Shown: piece by piece, positions 1-9,265 of the stretch
Layout: each line of letters opens with the position of its first letter
How positions within the stretch are numbered: the first letter of the stretch is position 1
NCBI GenBank assembly: GCA_026417415.1
Contig: JAOADG010000008.1
Location: 620,001 to 684,000 of the forward strand
Length of the DNA: 64,000 nt
From: a bacterium
Lineage (GTDB): Bacteria > Electryoneota > JAOADG01
Direction of reading: 5' to 3'
The notes under the pieces: generated by a model
The model's input: only the letters and a program-made list of their open reading frames with translations
Told to the model about the DNA's origin: nothing
Databases searched by the model: none
Program-made: the position numbers and the translations under genes

Positions 1-83
1 AAGATATTTGTATTAGAGATTCTTTATTTCAAGAAATCAATCTTGAATACTGGTTAAAGGACTTAAATGAGTATAGGAGATGA
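1..83 (+). CDS. C-terminal end of an unidentified protein (partial)
   Basis: The third reading frame is open from the window edge to a TGA at 81-83 and encodes a plausible charged/aromatic tail (SLFQEINLEYWLKDLNEYRR). The stop lies one base before the GTG start chosen for the thioredoxin gene, which is the tight spacing seen across this window. Too little is visible to assign a family. Frame 1 is also open, up to a TAA at 55-57, but it would leave a looser junction. The choice of frame is an inference. Confidence 0.5.
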   Translation, partial: DICIRDSLFQEINLEYWLKDLNEYRR

Positions 84-84
84 A

Positions 85-417
85 GTGAGCGCAGTAAAAG
101 AAATCACAGATCAAACTTTTCAAACTGAAGTGTTACAAAGTAAAATACCAGTACTGGTTGATTGTTGGGCAGAGTGGTGTGCACCTTGTAGAATGATATC
201 ACCCATTATAGAGCGATTAAGTCAAGAATACAATGGAAAATTTGCTGTTTATAAATGCAATATCGACTCCAATTTTCAAACTGCAGTACAATTTGGGATC
301 AGTTCTATTCCCACATTACTTTTTTTTAAAGATGGTTTGTTGGTAAATAAATTAATTGGTGCATATCCCAAGGAAATTATTAAAGAGAAAATGGAAGAAA
401 TTTTAAGAAAGGGTTAA
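85..417 (+). CDS. trxA: thioredoxin
   Basis: Cytosolic thiol-disulfide oxidoreductase of about 110 residues, the usual thioredoxin length. The active site WCAPC places its cysteines at residues 32 and 35 when translation starts at GTG 85, the same numbering as E. coli Trx. The cis-proline loop reads SIPTL. GTG 85 is preferred over ATG 67 because AGGAG (75-79) sits five bases upstream and the preceding frame stops at 83. Electrons would come from a thioredoxin reductase not seen here. The gene ends inside the promoter of the riboflavin operon: its TAA (415-417) overlaps the -35 box. Confidence 0.93.
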   Translation: MSAVKEITDQTFQTEVLQSKIPVLVDCWAEWCAPCRMISPIIERLSQEYNGKFAVYKCNIDSNFQTAVQFGISSIPTLLFFKDGLLVNKLIGAYPKEIIKEKMEEILRKG

Positions 418-442
418 CAAGCTCTTTAAATTTTAGTATATT
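414..442 (+). promoter_or_regulatory. sigma70-like promoter of the riboflavin operon
   Basis: TTAACA (414-419) and TATATT (437-442) are separated by exactly 17 bp. A transcript beginning about 6-8 bases after the -10 box would start at the first paired base of the FMN aptamer (448). That placement supports the call. No experimental start is known. Confidence 0.7.
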
Positions 443-447
443 CTTTG

Positions 448-556
448 CGTCTTCAGGGATGGGTGAAATTCCCTATCGGTGGTATAGCCCACGAGCGAGT
501 TAGCATGAGCTGTTGAAATTACAGCGCCGACGGTATAGTCCGGATGAAAGAAGATG
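448..556 (+). ncRNA. FMN riboswitch (RFN element)
   Basis: The conserved RFN blocks are all present in order: GGGTGAAATTCCCTATCGG, a GTATAGCCC-ACGAGC block, and CCGACGGTATAGTCCGGATG followed by AAAGAAG. The closing P1 helix pairs CGTCTTC (448-454) with GAAGATG (550-556), with one G-U pair. It lies between a promoter and a terminator, upstream of four riboflavin genes. FMN binding is expected to stabilise P1 and allow the downstream terminator to form, shutting off ribD-ribE-ribBA-ribH. One possible antiterminator partner is CAGGG at 454-458, complementary to CCCTG in the terminator; that pairing is inference. Confidence 0.96.
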
Positions 557-589
557 TACGTTTGTCATTTAATTTGATAAATGGTGTAC

Positions 590-612
590 AACCCCTGAAC
601 GCAGGGGTTTTT
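590..612 (+). terminator. riboswitch-controlled intrinsic terminator
   Basis: AACCCCTG (590-597) pairs with CAGGGGTT (602-609) around an AACG loop and runs into a short T-tract. It stands between the FMN aptamer and the ribD ribosome-binding site (GGAG, 621-624), so control is probably by transcription attenuation. A second hairpin (TGTAC 555-559 with GTACA 586-590, and CATTT 566-570 with AAATG 579-583) bridges aptamer and terminator. Confidence 0.88.
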
Positions 613-629
613 CTATTTTAGGAGTTACT

Positions 630-1712
630 TTGAATTCAGATGAGTTTTGGATGTCTCGTGCATTAAAAGTTGCATTAAAAGGATTTGGTAAAGTAGGACC
701 TAATCCAATGGTAGGTGCGATTATTGTGAAGGATGGAAAGTTACTGTCTTCAGGCGCTCATGTGAAATTTGGTGGTCCACATGCTGAAATAAATGCATTA
801 AAAAAAATTCAATTTCAAGCGAAAGGTGCATCTTTATACGTTACTTTAGAGCCCTGTAACCACTATGGTAAAACTCCCCCCTGTACAAATGCGATTATTC
901 AATCAGGAATAAGTCGTGTTGTTTCTGCCACTATGGATCCTAATCCAATAGTAAGTGGTAGAGGATATGCCCGTCTTAGAAATGCAGGAATAGAAGTTAT
1001 TGACGGTATCTTATGTGAAAAAGCAGTTGAGTTAAATACAGCATATTTTAAGCATTTACTTTCTGGGTTACCTTATACCATCTTAAAAATAGCACAATCT
1101 TTAGATGGGAAAATTGCTACTTCAACAGGTCAATCGCAATGGATAACTGGCGAACTTTCCAGAAGATTTGTTCATCAAGTGCGTTCTGAAGTAGATGCAG
1201 TGATTGTAGGCATTGGAACAGTGTTACAAGATGATCCCCTATTAAATGTTCGTTTAGTGAAAGGTCAAAATCCGATACGAATAATTTTGGACAGTAGGTT
1301 TAGAACTCCTCCAACAGCAAAGTTATTTCAAATTCCTTCACCAATAATAGTTATGGGAATTGCAGGCGAAGGGGTAGATAGACAATTGAAATTAAAACAG
1401 GCCGGTGCTGAAGTGATAGAATTACCAAAAGCAGATGAACATTTAAGTTTGTTCGATGCATTGAGAGTATTACCTAGACGTGGAATTAATAGAATTCTTG
1501 TAGAAGGAGGAAGAAAGATAGCCACTGAATTTTTGAAAAAAAAATTGGTGGACGAATTAATTGTCGCTATAGCACCGAAAATCATAGGTGAAGATGGCAT
1601 ATCATCATTTAGTAGTTTAGGAATAACTCATGTGGATGAAGCAATTCATTTTAAGCATTTACATATTGAACGCTTTGGGAATGATATCCACTTAAGGTTG
1701 CAAGTACAATAA
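630..1712 (+). CDS. ribD: bifunctional riboflavin deaminase/reductase
   Basis: Catalyses the deaminase and reductase steps of riboflavin synthesis, converting the GTP cyclohydrolase II product into 5-amino-6-ribitylamino-uracil phosphate. The N-terminal zinc deaminase shows HAE (H51, E53) and the zinc cysteines C76 and C85 in the PCNHYGKTPPC motif. The C-terminal RibD reductase domain follows from about residue 150 and includes SLDGKIAT and the glycine-rich LVEGGRKIA. At 360 residues it is the normal full-length fusion. The start is TTG 630 with GGAG five bases upstream; no in-frame ATG fits better, since ATG at residue 8 would cut the deaminase. It is the first gene after the FMN riboswitch. 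Confidence 0.96.
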   Translation: MNSDEFWMSRALKVALKGFGKVGPNPMVGAIIVKDGKLLSSGAHVKFGGPHAEINALKKIQFQAKGASLYVTLEPCNHYGKTPPCTNAIIQSGISRVVSATMDPNPIVSGRGYARLRNAGIEVIDGILCEKAVELNTAYFKHLLSGLPYTILKIAQSLDGKIATSTGQSQWITGELSRRFVHQVRSEVDAVIVGIGTVLQDDPLLNVRLVKGQNPIRIILDSRFRTPPTAKLFQIPSPIIVMGIAGEGVDRQLKLKQAGAEVIELPKADEHLSLFDALRVLPRRGINRILVEGGRKIATEFLKKKLVDELIVAIAPKIIGEDGISSFSSLGITHVDEAIHFKHLHIERFGNDIHLRLQVQ

Positions 1713-2302
1713 TGTTTACTGGAATCATAGAAGATATTGGTACAATCGTTGATATACGATCTTTACGTAAAGAGAAAGAATTTACCATTCAATCAAAGAT
1801 TGCCCCTTCATTACAAAATGGACAATCGGTAGCGGTGAATGGAGTTTGTTTGTCGGTCGTCACAAATACAACCGATCAATTCAAAGTATTAGCGGTGTAT
1901 GAAACACTACAAAGGACCAATTTATCAGAATTAAAAAAAGGAAATAAAGTTCACTTAGAACGTGCGTTATCGCTTTTCCAAAGGTTTGATGGTCATATTG
2001 TGCAAGGGCATATCGATGGAATAGGCAAAATTAAAAAGATAGAAAGATTTGGCGATTCAAAAAAAATGATCCTACAACTTCCTGATCAGTTAATGAAATA
2101 TATTGTACCAAAAGGTTCAATTGCACTATCTGGAGTGAGTTTAACAATTGTTGAGAAATTTACAAACTCATTTTCAGTGGTAGCAATACCATTAACCTTA
2201 TCCAATACATTAATGGATCATTGGAAAGTCCATGATAAAGTCAATGTGGAAATTGATATCATCGCAAAGTATGTAGAAAGTTTGGCAAGACATATTAAAT
2301 AG
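1712..2302 (+). CDS. ribE: riboflavin synthase alpha chain
   Basis: Dismutates two 6,7-dimethyl-8-ribityllumazine molecules into riboflavin and the pyrimidine precursor. The start MFTGIIEDIGTI is the family signature. Two tandem lumazine-binding repeats are visible, about residues 1-95 and 96-190, each with a VNGVCLSV / LSGVSLTIV-type core. Length 196 aa is typical. Its ATG overlaps the ribD stop (TAATG), so translation is coupled. RibE here denotes the synthase; some nomenclatures call it ribC. Confidence 0.96.
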   Translation: MFTGIIEDIGTIVDIRSLRKEKEFTIQSKIAPSLQNGQSVAVNGVCLSVVTNTTDQFKVLAVYETLQRTNLSELKKGNKVHLERALSLFQRFDGHIVQGHIDGIGKIKKIERFGDSKKMILQLPDQLMKYIVPKGSIALSGVSLTIVEKFTNSFSVVAIPLTLSNTLMDHWKVHDKVNVEIDIIAKYVESLARHIK

Positions 2303-2310
2303 AGGAAAGA

Positions 2311-3531
2311 ATGCTCAATACAATAGAAGAAGCAATTGCAGATTTAAAGTTAGGAAAATTGGTAATTGTAGTTGATGATGCGGATCGTGAGAATGAAGGA
2401 GATTTTATTGGAGCAGCTGAATTGGTTACTCCAGAAATTATCAATTTTGTAACTTTATATGGTCGTGGTCTTGTATGTGCACCAATGAGTTTAGAATGGA
2501 TTAAAAAGCATAATTTGCAGATGATGGTTGATCCTACTTCAAATAGTTCTTTTCACGGCACTGCTTTTACCATTTCTGTAGATTACAAACCAGGTTGTAC
2601 AACAGGTATTTCAGCTTTTGATCGTGCAGCAACCATAAAAGCATTAGCGAATAAAAATGTAAATTCGGAAGATTTTGCACGACCTGGACATGTTTTCCCG
2701 TTGCAAGCAGTAAATGGAGGAGTATTAGAAAGAGCAGGACATACAGAGGCGACGGTAGATTTATTGAAGATTGCAGGTTTACAACCAGTGGGGTTATTGT
2801 GTGAAATTTTATCAAAAGATGGTTCTATGGCAAAATTACCAGAGTTGAGAGAGTTAGCAGATCAATTTCAATTAAAAATTGTGAGTGTTGCTGATTTAAT
2901 AGAATATCGTAGAAAAACTGAAAAACTTGTGCAACGTGAAGTTGAAGTTCAATTTCCTACAAAATTTGGTAACTTCCGTCTTGTACATTTTGTTTCCAAA
3001 TTAGATGGAAAAGATCATGTTGCCTTAGTAAAAGGAAATGTAAATACTGAAAATCCGGTTTTAGTAAGAGTTCATAGTGAATGTCTAACTGGGGATGTGT
3101 TCGGTTCGGCGAGATGTGATTGTGGCCCACAGTTAGAAGAGGCCTTGAGAATGATAGAAAAAGAAGGGTGTGGTGTTCTATTGTACATGCGTCAAGAAGG
3201 TCGTGGAATTGGTTTAGCAGCGAAATTAAAAGCATATAAATTGCAAGAACAAGGACATAGCACAGTAGAAGCCAACAAACTATTAGGATTTGCAGATGAT
3301 CTTAGGGAATATGGAATAGGGGCCCAGATCCTTGTAGATTTAGGAATTCGGAAACTACGATTAATGACAAACAATCCAAGGAAAATTGTAGGATTAAAAG
3401 GGTATGGTTTAGAAATAGTTGAACGTGTACCTATAGAAATAAGACCGAATCAATTGAATAAAAGATATTTAGAAGCCAAACGTGATGAACTTGGTCATTT
3501 AATTTTGAATACTGAAGGAGAAGAAGAATGA
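2311..3531 (+). CDS. ribBA: bifunctional DHBP synthase / GTP cyclohydrolase II
   Basis: Supplies both entry compounds of riboflavin synthesis: 3,4-dihydroxy-2-butanone 4-phosphate from ribulose 5-phosphate, and the pyrimidine from GTP. The N-terminal RibB half (about residues 1-200) has the acidic DDADRENEGDF site and RPGHVFPL. The C-terminal RibA half has the zinc-cysteine block CLTGDVFGSARCDCGPQ and the RQEGRGIGL motif. At 406 residues both halves look intact. An AGAGGAAAG ribosome site precedes ATG 2311, eight bases after ribE. Confidence 0.97.
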   Translation: MLNTIEEAIADLKLGKLVIVVDDADRENEGDFIGAAELVTPEIINFVTLYGRGLVCAPMSLEWIKKHNLQMMVDPTSNSSFHGTAFTISVDYKPGCTTGISAFDRAATIKALANKNVNSEDFARPGHVFPLQAVNGGVLERAGHTEATVDLLKIAGLQPVGLLCEILSKDGSMAKLPELRELADQFQLKIVSVADLIEYRRKTEKLVQREVEVQFPTKFGNFRLVHFVSKLDGKDHVALVKGNVNTENPVLVRVHSECLTGDVFGSARCDCGPQLEEALRMIEKEGCGVLLYMRQEGRGIGLAAKLKAYKLQEQGHSTVEANKLLGFADDLREYGIGAQILVDLGIRKLRLMTNNPRKIVGLKGYGLEIVERVPIEIRPNQLNKRYLEAKRDELGHLILNTEGEEE

Positions 3532-4007
3532 AAACTATTCGTGGTAATTACTATGCAAAAGGGAAACGATTTGTAATCATATATTCAAGATTTAATGAAT
3601 TGATTGTTAATGAGTTAGTAAATGGTGCGACGGATTGCTTAACACGACATGGAGTATCAGATGATTCAATCACTACAATACAAGTGCCGGGCGCTTGGGA
3701 AATACCTTTGACTGTAGCAAAGCTTATTCAATCTTCCAATCAAACAGATGCAATCTTATGTTTAGGTGCAATTATTCGAGGTGATACACCACATTTTGAG
3801 TATGTTGCCTCTGAGGTTGCAAAAGGAATTGCTACATTAGGAACACAAGCGGATATTCCAATTGTTTATGGCATTCTTACTGCAGATGATCTTGATCAAG
3901 CTATGGAACGTGCTGGAACAAAACAGGGGAATCGAGGTTGGGATGCTGCGCTTACAGCAATTGAAATGGTAGATGTTTTCGAACAACTTAGAAATAAATC
4001 TTTGTAA
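3528..4007 (+). CDS. ribH: 6,7-dimethyl-8-ribityllumazine synthase
   Basis: Condenses the RibD product (after dephosphorylation) with dihydroxybutanone phosphate to give the substrate of riboflavin synthase. The VPGAWEIPL and GAIIRGDTPHFEYVASE motifs are present, the latter with the catalytic histidine. Length 159 aa is typical of the icosahedral lumazine synthases. The start overlaps the ribBA stop (ATGA), completing the four-gene ribD-ribE-ribBA-ribH unit. Confidence 0.96.
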   Translation: MKTIRGNYYAKGKRFVIIYSRFNELIVNELVNGATDCLTRHGVSDDSITTIQVPGAWEIPLTVAKLIQSSNQTDAILCLGAIIRGDTPHFEYVASEVAKGIATLGTQADIPIVYGILTADDLDQAMERAGTKQGNRGWDAALTAIEMVDVFEQLRNKSL

Positions 4008-4062
4008 TATTCTGTAAAATAACTTCTTATACTATTAATCCCATAGAATTTAGCAACTGTAT

Positions 4063-6354
4063 ATGATATTCTTTTTGTTTATTATCTGCCTAGCATCAAC
4101 GTTATGTGCACAAGAATGGAAAGTGATTACTTGTGGCAATGTCCCCTTTTTTAATTCGGAACTTCAATACGAAAATAATCCATTTGTAGTAAAAGGGGAT
4201 ACACTTTTTGTCGCTACTGAGGGTGGTGTCTACATGCGGTCTGAAACAGATGAAAAATTGTTCACGGTAGCTGATGGCTTATTATCCACTTATCGTATCA
4301 CAGCAATTGCTAAAAGTTTTGATGACGGGATTTGGGCAGCTTCAACAGACAATACTTTATCAAAATTTTATCCTCAGAAGGATGATGGCGAACGAATAGA
4401 TTTATTGAGTGATGAACAATCCATTTCTATGATCCATCTCATTCGTGAGTATCAAGGAAATCTGTTGGTTACAACAAATGTTGGGTTATCACGTATTAAA
4501 TACTCTAACACATTACAAGATTGGATTGTGGCTGAAACAATACGTGATTTTGGTGCAATAGGTCGCAATCCATCAATTTACGATCTTGAAGTTTATCGTG
4601 ATACAATTTGGATAGCTACCAATCGAGGGTTAGTATTTGCTGATTTCAACTCTACTATGTTACAATCTCCTGTTGCTTGGAATGCGGTTGATCTTTTAAG
4701 AAATCGAACAATTTATGATATTCAATGGGTAAACGATTCTATGTTTGTATCAACGGATATAGGGGTTTACTTAATTCAGAATAATACAGCTTTATCAATT
4801 AGAAGTGGTTGGACACATTTTCTCGGCGTTTGGAATGGTCAATTGCTCTATTCTGGTAGTTCTGGCATTCGTAAAGTGTCTGACAATACATTGGTAAGTG
4901 AGGATCGTTTTATTTCTTTTTTTGCTGCTTCTGATTCACATATTTACACCTATTATTTTGAGACAGATTCTACTTATGGACAGTATGTTTACAATGATGT
5001 TTTCAGTAATCAATGGCGAAAGTTTATTGCGAAAACGGTACCCTATTACAATTTATTTCAAGGTGCACGATTTAATGATAATCAAATAGCAATAATTGGT
5101 GGCGGTGCACGGACACGTGGAGTGTACCTTTCGCAAGATGACGACTGGTTTAAAATAACAAAGTTTAGTTATCCACAGCAGTATCGTTTTTTTCGCCAAG
5201 ATCCACGCACGATGAAGATTGATAAATTTGGTAATTTATGGATAGGATCTGGAGGTGGTGGTTTAGGGATAATTTATGCTGGTACTGATTCTTTACAATA
5301 CTTTGATGAAAGCAGTGAAACAGGTTCTCATTTAGTTCCATACAGTTTATTGTATAACGAAACAGTTGTGTCATCCATTGATTTTTTATCTAACGGGCGG
5401 ATAGTACTAACAAATGATGAGGCTTTGGATCGTCAACCTTTAGTTATATTGCCTGAAGGTGCGGGCGTGGTTACAGGATGGGAAAATGGAAATTGGTTAC
5501 GATTAGGTAACGCTCAAGGTTTTACTTCATTTTTGTTTAATCGCTTAATTGTAGATCCTTGGGATCGTGTGTGGCTGGCAAGTGCGACCAATACAAGTCA
5601 ACCTTTAGCTGTATATGATTTTAAACAGACCATTGATAATCCAAACGATGATATCGTCCGTGAATTCCGTTCCAATATAGGATTACCAGAATCCTATACC
5701 ATTTCTTCTATGGCTTTTGGTGCTGAAGCGATTTTATATCTTGCAACCAGTTCAGGTCTCTACTATGCACGCATTCATGAAGATTTAAATAATCTGCGTT
5801 TTTATCCTTTGTCTATTCCACAATCAAACAATCAAGTTAATTCTTTGACAAGCGATCATCTGGGGCAAATTTGGATTGGAACAGATGATGGTATTTATTT
5901 ATTATCAGCAGATGGACAAAACTGGATTACTACGATAAAAAAAACTAGGACTAAGACGGGATTATCAACTAATCGAATTAGTTCTCTTTTTTTTGAAATG
6001 AAAACAGGAGAATTATTTGTTACTAACGATGGTGGTATTGCGATACTTAAAACACCTTATCGATTTTCTAGCTCAGAACAACCCACACTCGAGCTTTCTC
6101 CAAACCCTTTCATTTTAAAAGGGGGTGTAAATTTATCTTTTGGTATAAATGGTTTACCTGCATATTCTAATGTGCTAATCTTTAGTCCAAGTGGATTAAT
6201 GATAAAAGAGTTAAATTTTTTGGAAGCGGCTACATATGGTTGGGATGGAAAAAATGGTTATGGTGATTGGGTTGCAAGTGGAATTTATTTAGTGGTATTA
6301 AAAACTCAAACTGGAAAACGAACTTATTCTAAACTCGCTGTTGTGAATCCTTAA
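4063..6354 (+). CDS. secreted beta-propeller protein with C-terminal sorting-like domain
   Basis: 763 residues with a signal peptide (MIFFLFIICLASTLCA, predicted cut before Gln). The body has repeated two-component-regulator propeller motifs such as DTIWIATNRGLVFAD, GNLWIGSGGGGLG and GQIWIGTDDGIYLL, consistent with one or two beta-propellers. The last ~85 residues (SPNPF, then GWDGKNGYGDWVASGIYLVV) form a FlgD-like Ig fold of the type fused to Por-secreted proteins. I infer it is exported to the surface. Its ligand is unknown, and no histidine kinase or cytoplasmic domain follows, so it is probably not a sensor kinase. A good -10 box (TATACT, 4028-4033) lies upstream but has no convincing -35 at normal spacing. 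The stop overlaps the recN start. Confidence 0.8.
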   Translation: MIFFLFIICLASTLCAQEWKVITCGNVPFFNSELQYENNPFVVKGDTLFVATEGGVYMRSETDEKLFTVADGLLSTYRITAIAKSFDDGIWAASTDNTLSKFYPQKDDGERIDLLSDEQSISMIHLIREYQGNLLVTTNVGLSRIKYSNTLQDWIVAETIRDFGAIGRNPSIYDLEVYRDTIWIATNRGLVFADFNSTMLQSPVAWNAVDLLRNRTIYDIQWVNDSMFVSTDIGVYLIQNNTALSIRSGWTHFLGVWNGQLLYSGSSGIRKVSDNTLVSEDRFISFFAASDSHIYTYYFETDSTYGQYVYNDVFSNQWRKFIAKTVPYYNLFQGARFNDNQIAIIGGGARTRGVYLSQDDDWFKITKFSYPQQYRFFRQDPRTMKIDKFGNLWIGSGGGGLGIIYAGTDSLQYFDESSETGSHLVPYSLLYNETVVSSIDFLSNGRIVLTNDEALDRQPLVILPEGAGVVTGWENGNWLRLGNAQGFTSFLFNRLIVDPWDRVWLASATNTSQPLAVYDFKQTIDNPNDDIVREFRSNIGLPESYTISSMAFGAEAILYLATSSGLYYARIHEDLNNLRFYPLSIPQSNNQVNSLTSDHLGQIWIGTDDGIYLLSADGQNWITTIKKTRTKTGLSTNRISSLFFEMKTGELFVTNDGGIAILKTPYRFSSSEQPTLELSPNPFILKGGVNLSFGINGLPAYSNVLIFSPSGLMIKELNFLEAATYGWDGKNGYGDWVASGIYLVVLKTQTGKRTYSKLAVVNP

Positions 6355-8024
6355 TGCTTCGTTCAATTTCTATAAGAAATTTATTATTAATTGATTCTTT
6401 AGAGATTCAATTTGAAAAGGGATTTGTAGTTATTACTGGTGAATCAGGTTCTGGGAAATCCATGGTGATTCGTGCACTTTCTTTTTTGTTAGAATCTAAA
6501 TTGACTTCACCATGGTTGAAGCATAATGCTGAAACAGGTTTTATTGAAGCAGTGTTTCAGATAATTTCAACAAATGACTCAAAAAATCATAGTTTTCCTA
6601 CTTCTAAAGAAATCGTAGTTAGAAGAGAAGTTAAAATAGATAATAGAAGTCGTTGTTTTATTAATGATGAATTAGTAACAAGAAATGAATTGTTTGACAC
6701 TGTCAAAGATCTTCTTCATTTTTCATTACAAGAAGATATCGGCTTGTTGCGTGATAAAACCAATCAGCTGGATTTGTTAGACCATTTTGGTAATCTATTG
6801 CACGATCGTTTAAAAGTAGAAAAAGCTTTTCAGAAAGTTCAGCAGCTAAAAAAGCATCTTGACGAAGTTTTACTTGAATACGAAAAACACAAGAAAGAAA
6901 CTGATTGGATTACACAGGAATTAAAAGAGTTAGAAAGTATTCAATATCAAAGAGGAGAAAAAGAAAGTTTACAAGAAGCTTTAAAACGATTAAAAAATTC
7001 TTACCTGCTTAAAGATAAGATCTTTACGGTACTTTCAAAACTTGGGAATGAAGCAAATTCTACTCGTTCTGATTTAAACAATGCTATACAAGTCCTTCAT
7101 ACGCTAGTTGAATTCTTCCCATCAATACAAGAATGCGTGAATCTTTTAGAGAATGCATCTATTGAACTTAAAGAAGCTTTTATCCAATTAGAGAACATTT
7201 TTAGAAAAATTCAAGACGATCCTAATCAATTGAATTTGATAGAAACTCGATTGTTTCAAATACACGAATTAGAAAGAAAATGGAAAATTAATGCAGAAGA
7301 CATACCTAATAGAATAGATATTCTTAAACAATCCCACCACCAGTTGAACCTACTGGAAAATAAACTGTCTGAAATACAAAAAGAATTAGAAGAAGCGAAC
7401 ACAGTTTTATTACATAATTCTAAATTGTTATCATTCAAACGTGAAGCCGTCGCTAAAAAACTAGTTGGACTTGTCCATCAAGAGCTTCCCACAGTTGGAA
7501 TTCCAAATGTTCAATTTGATATAATAAAAACTGAAAGATCAATTCCATCAAGTAATGGAATAGACGATATCGTTTTCTTTTTTTCAGCAAATCCAGATCA
7601 ACCTATGGTGCCCTTATCAAATGTAATTTCTGGTGGTGAGTTATCGCGTTTAGAATTAGTAATCTTATCAAATATCGCTCACTCGAAAGGGAAAACATTT
7701 TTATTTGATGAGATTGACCGTGGTGTATCAGGAAAGATCGCGGCATCTATTGGTCGATGTTTAAGAAAGATTGCAAACAACAATCAAATCATTATTGTTT
7801 CACATCTTCCTCAAGTTGCAGCTGCAGCAGACCAACACATAAAAATAGAAAAGCATTTAGTAAAAAACATAACACGTATAACTGCAAAATCACTTTCTTA
7901 CCGAGAAAGAGTATTTGCACTTGCAGAGCTACTTGCAGGTGATAAAACTGGTGCTGGTGCGATAGAAGGTGCAAAAGATTTATTGAAAAGTTTTCATAAG
8001 GAGTTTGAGTGGAGCGATTTGTAA
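6354..8024 (+). CDS. recN: DNA repair ATPase RecN
   Basis: SMC-like ATPase acting early in recombinational repair of double-strand breaks. The Walker A GESGSGKS is near residue 30. Long coiled-coil segments run from about 160 to 380. The C-terminal ABC signature ISGGELSRLELV and Walker B LFDEIDRGVSG follow, with a switch histidine in IIIVSHLPQVAA. 556 aa is the normal length. ATG 6354 overlaps the previous stop (TAATG), and the gene end overlaps murA by 16 bp. Confidence 0.96.
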   Translation: MLRSISIRNLLLIDSLEIQFEKGFVVITGESGSGKSMVIRALSFLLESKLTSPWLKHNAETGFIEAVFQIISTNDSKNHSFPTSKEIVVRREVKIDNRSRCFINDELVTRNELFDTVKDLLHFSLQEDIGLLRDKTNQLDLLDHFGNLLHDRLKVEKAFQKVQQLKKHLDEVLLEYEKHKKETDWITQELKELESIQYQRGEKESLQEALKRLKNSYLLKDKIFTVLSKLGNEANSTRSDLNNAIQVLHTLVEFFPSIQECVNLLENASIELKEAFIQLENIFRKIQDDPNQLNLIETRLFQIHELERKWKINAEDIPNRIDILKQSHHQLNLLENKLSEIQKELEEANTVLLHNSKLLSFKREAVAKKLVGLVHQELPTVGIPNVQFDIIKTERSIPSSNGIDDIVFFFSANPDQPMVPLSNVISGGELSRLELVILSNIAHSKGKTFLFDEIDRGVSGKIAASIGRCLRKIANNNQIIIVSHLPQVAAAADQHIKIEKHLVKNITRITAKSLSYRERVFALAELLAGDKTGAGAIEGAKDLLKSFHKEFEWSDL

Positions 8025-9265
8025 TTGAAGGACAACATCGTTTAGAGGGACATATACATATTTCTGGTGCTAAAAATGCAGCATTACCACTGATGGCAGC
8101 ATCATTATTAGCTGATGGAATTTATCATTTTTCTAATTTTCCAATTTTGCGAGATACATTAACTTTTTCAAAGTTATTGAAAGAATTAAATGTTGATAGC
8201 CAGATTGAAGATCATGTACTAACTCTACGAGTGGAACCGACTGAAAACAAAGTTGCGAGATATGAGTTGGTAAAGACAATGCGAGCTTCTTTTTACGTAT
8301 TAGGTCCACTATTAGCAAGATATGGTGAAGCGATTGTTTCCTTACCCGGGGGTTGTGCTTGGGGACCAAGACCAGTTGATCAACATCTTAAAGGATTGCA
8401 AAAATTAGGTGCAACTATAGATACTGTGGCAGGTTATGTTACTGCAAAAGCCAAAGAACTAATTGGAAACGAAATTGTGTTTGACGTGATTTCGGTTGGT
8501 GCTACTTGCAATGTTCTTTTGAGTGCAGTTTTAGCAAAAGGAAAAACCATTTTAGAAAATTGTGCAAGAGAACCAGAAGTAGTACAATTATGTGAATTTT
8601 TAAATAAAATGGGCGCAAAAATATCTGGTATAGGTACACCACGTTTAGAAATACATGGGGTTGAATCTTTACACCCTGCTGATGAAACGATTATCCCTGA
8701 TAGAATAGAATTAGGAACACTGATTTTAGCTACAGCTATCACCGGTGGAAATGTCAAGTTTACAAACGTTATCCCTGAACATTTGGGTATTGTTCAAGAA
8801 AAACTTATTGAAGCCGGTATTACTTTAAACATACAAGACAACTCAGTTCATATAACACGTTTAGGAGATGTGAAACCAGTAGATATAAAAACTTCCCCTT
8901 ATCCAGGTTTTCCGACTGATTTACAAGCACAATGGATTGCCTTTATGACAATTGCCGATGGAGATTCAAAGATTACAGATACAATATTTTTTGATCGCTT
9001 CAAACATGTAGCAGAATTACAGCGTTTGGGAGCAAGAATTAGGTTAGATGGAAATACTGCAATTGTTGAAGGAAGACAGCGCTTAATTGGTGCGCCAGTT
9101 ATGTCCACAGATTTAAGAGCATCTTCATCATTAGTATTAGCAGGATTAATTGCTGAAGGGACAACTTTTGTCTCAAGAATTTACCATTTAGATCGTGGGT
9201 ATGAAAAATTAGATGATAAATTATCTAAATTAGGTGCAAAAATATTTAGAGAACAGGAACCATAG
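8009..9265 (+). CDS. murA: UDP-N-acetylglucosamine 1-carboxyvinyltransferase
   Basis: First committed step of peptidoglycan synthesis, transferring enolpyruvate from PEP to UDP-GlcNAc. Lys22 in SGAKNAA and Cys116 in PGGCAWGPRPVD match the catalytic Lys22 and Cys115 of E. coli. The loop carries Cys rather than Asp, so the protein is predicted to be of the fosfomycin-sensitive type. The start is GTG 8009 with AAGGAG at 7998-8003, inside the end of recN. 418 aa is the usual length. Confidence 0.96.
   Translation: MERFVIEGQHRLEGHIHISGAKNAALPLMAASLLADGIYHFSNFPILRDTLTFSKLLKELNVDSQIEDHVLTLRVEPTENKVARYELVKTMRASFYVLGPLLARYGEAIVSLPGGCAWGPRPVDQHLKGLQKLGATIDTVAGYVTAKAKELIGNEIVFDVISVGATCNVLLSAVLAKGKTILENCAREPEVVQLCEFLNKMGAKISGIGTPRLEIHGVESLHPADETIIPDRIELGTLILATAITGGNVKFTNVIPEHLGIVQEKLIEAGITLNIQDNSVHITRLGDVKPVDIKTSPYPGFPTDLQAQWIAFMTIADGDSKITDTIFFDRFKHVAELQRLGARIRLDGNTAIVEGRQRLIGAPVMSTDLRASSSLVLAGLIAEGTTFVSRIYHLDRGYEKLDDKLSKLGAKIFREQEP

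Noticed and set aside
4002-4033. Promoter for the propeller gene (TTGTAA and TATACT)
   Set aside because: Spacing is 20 bp, outside the normal range. The -10 box alone is not enough.
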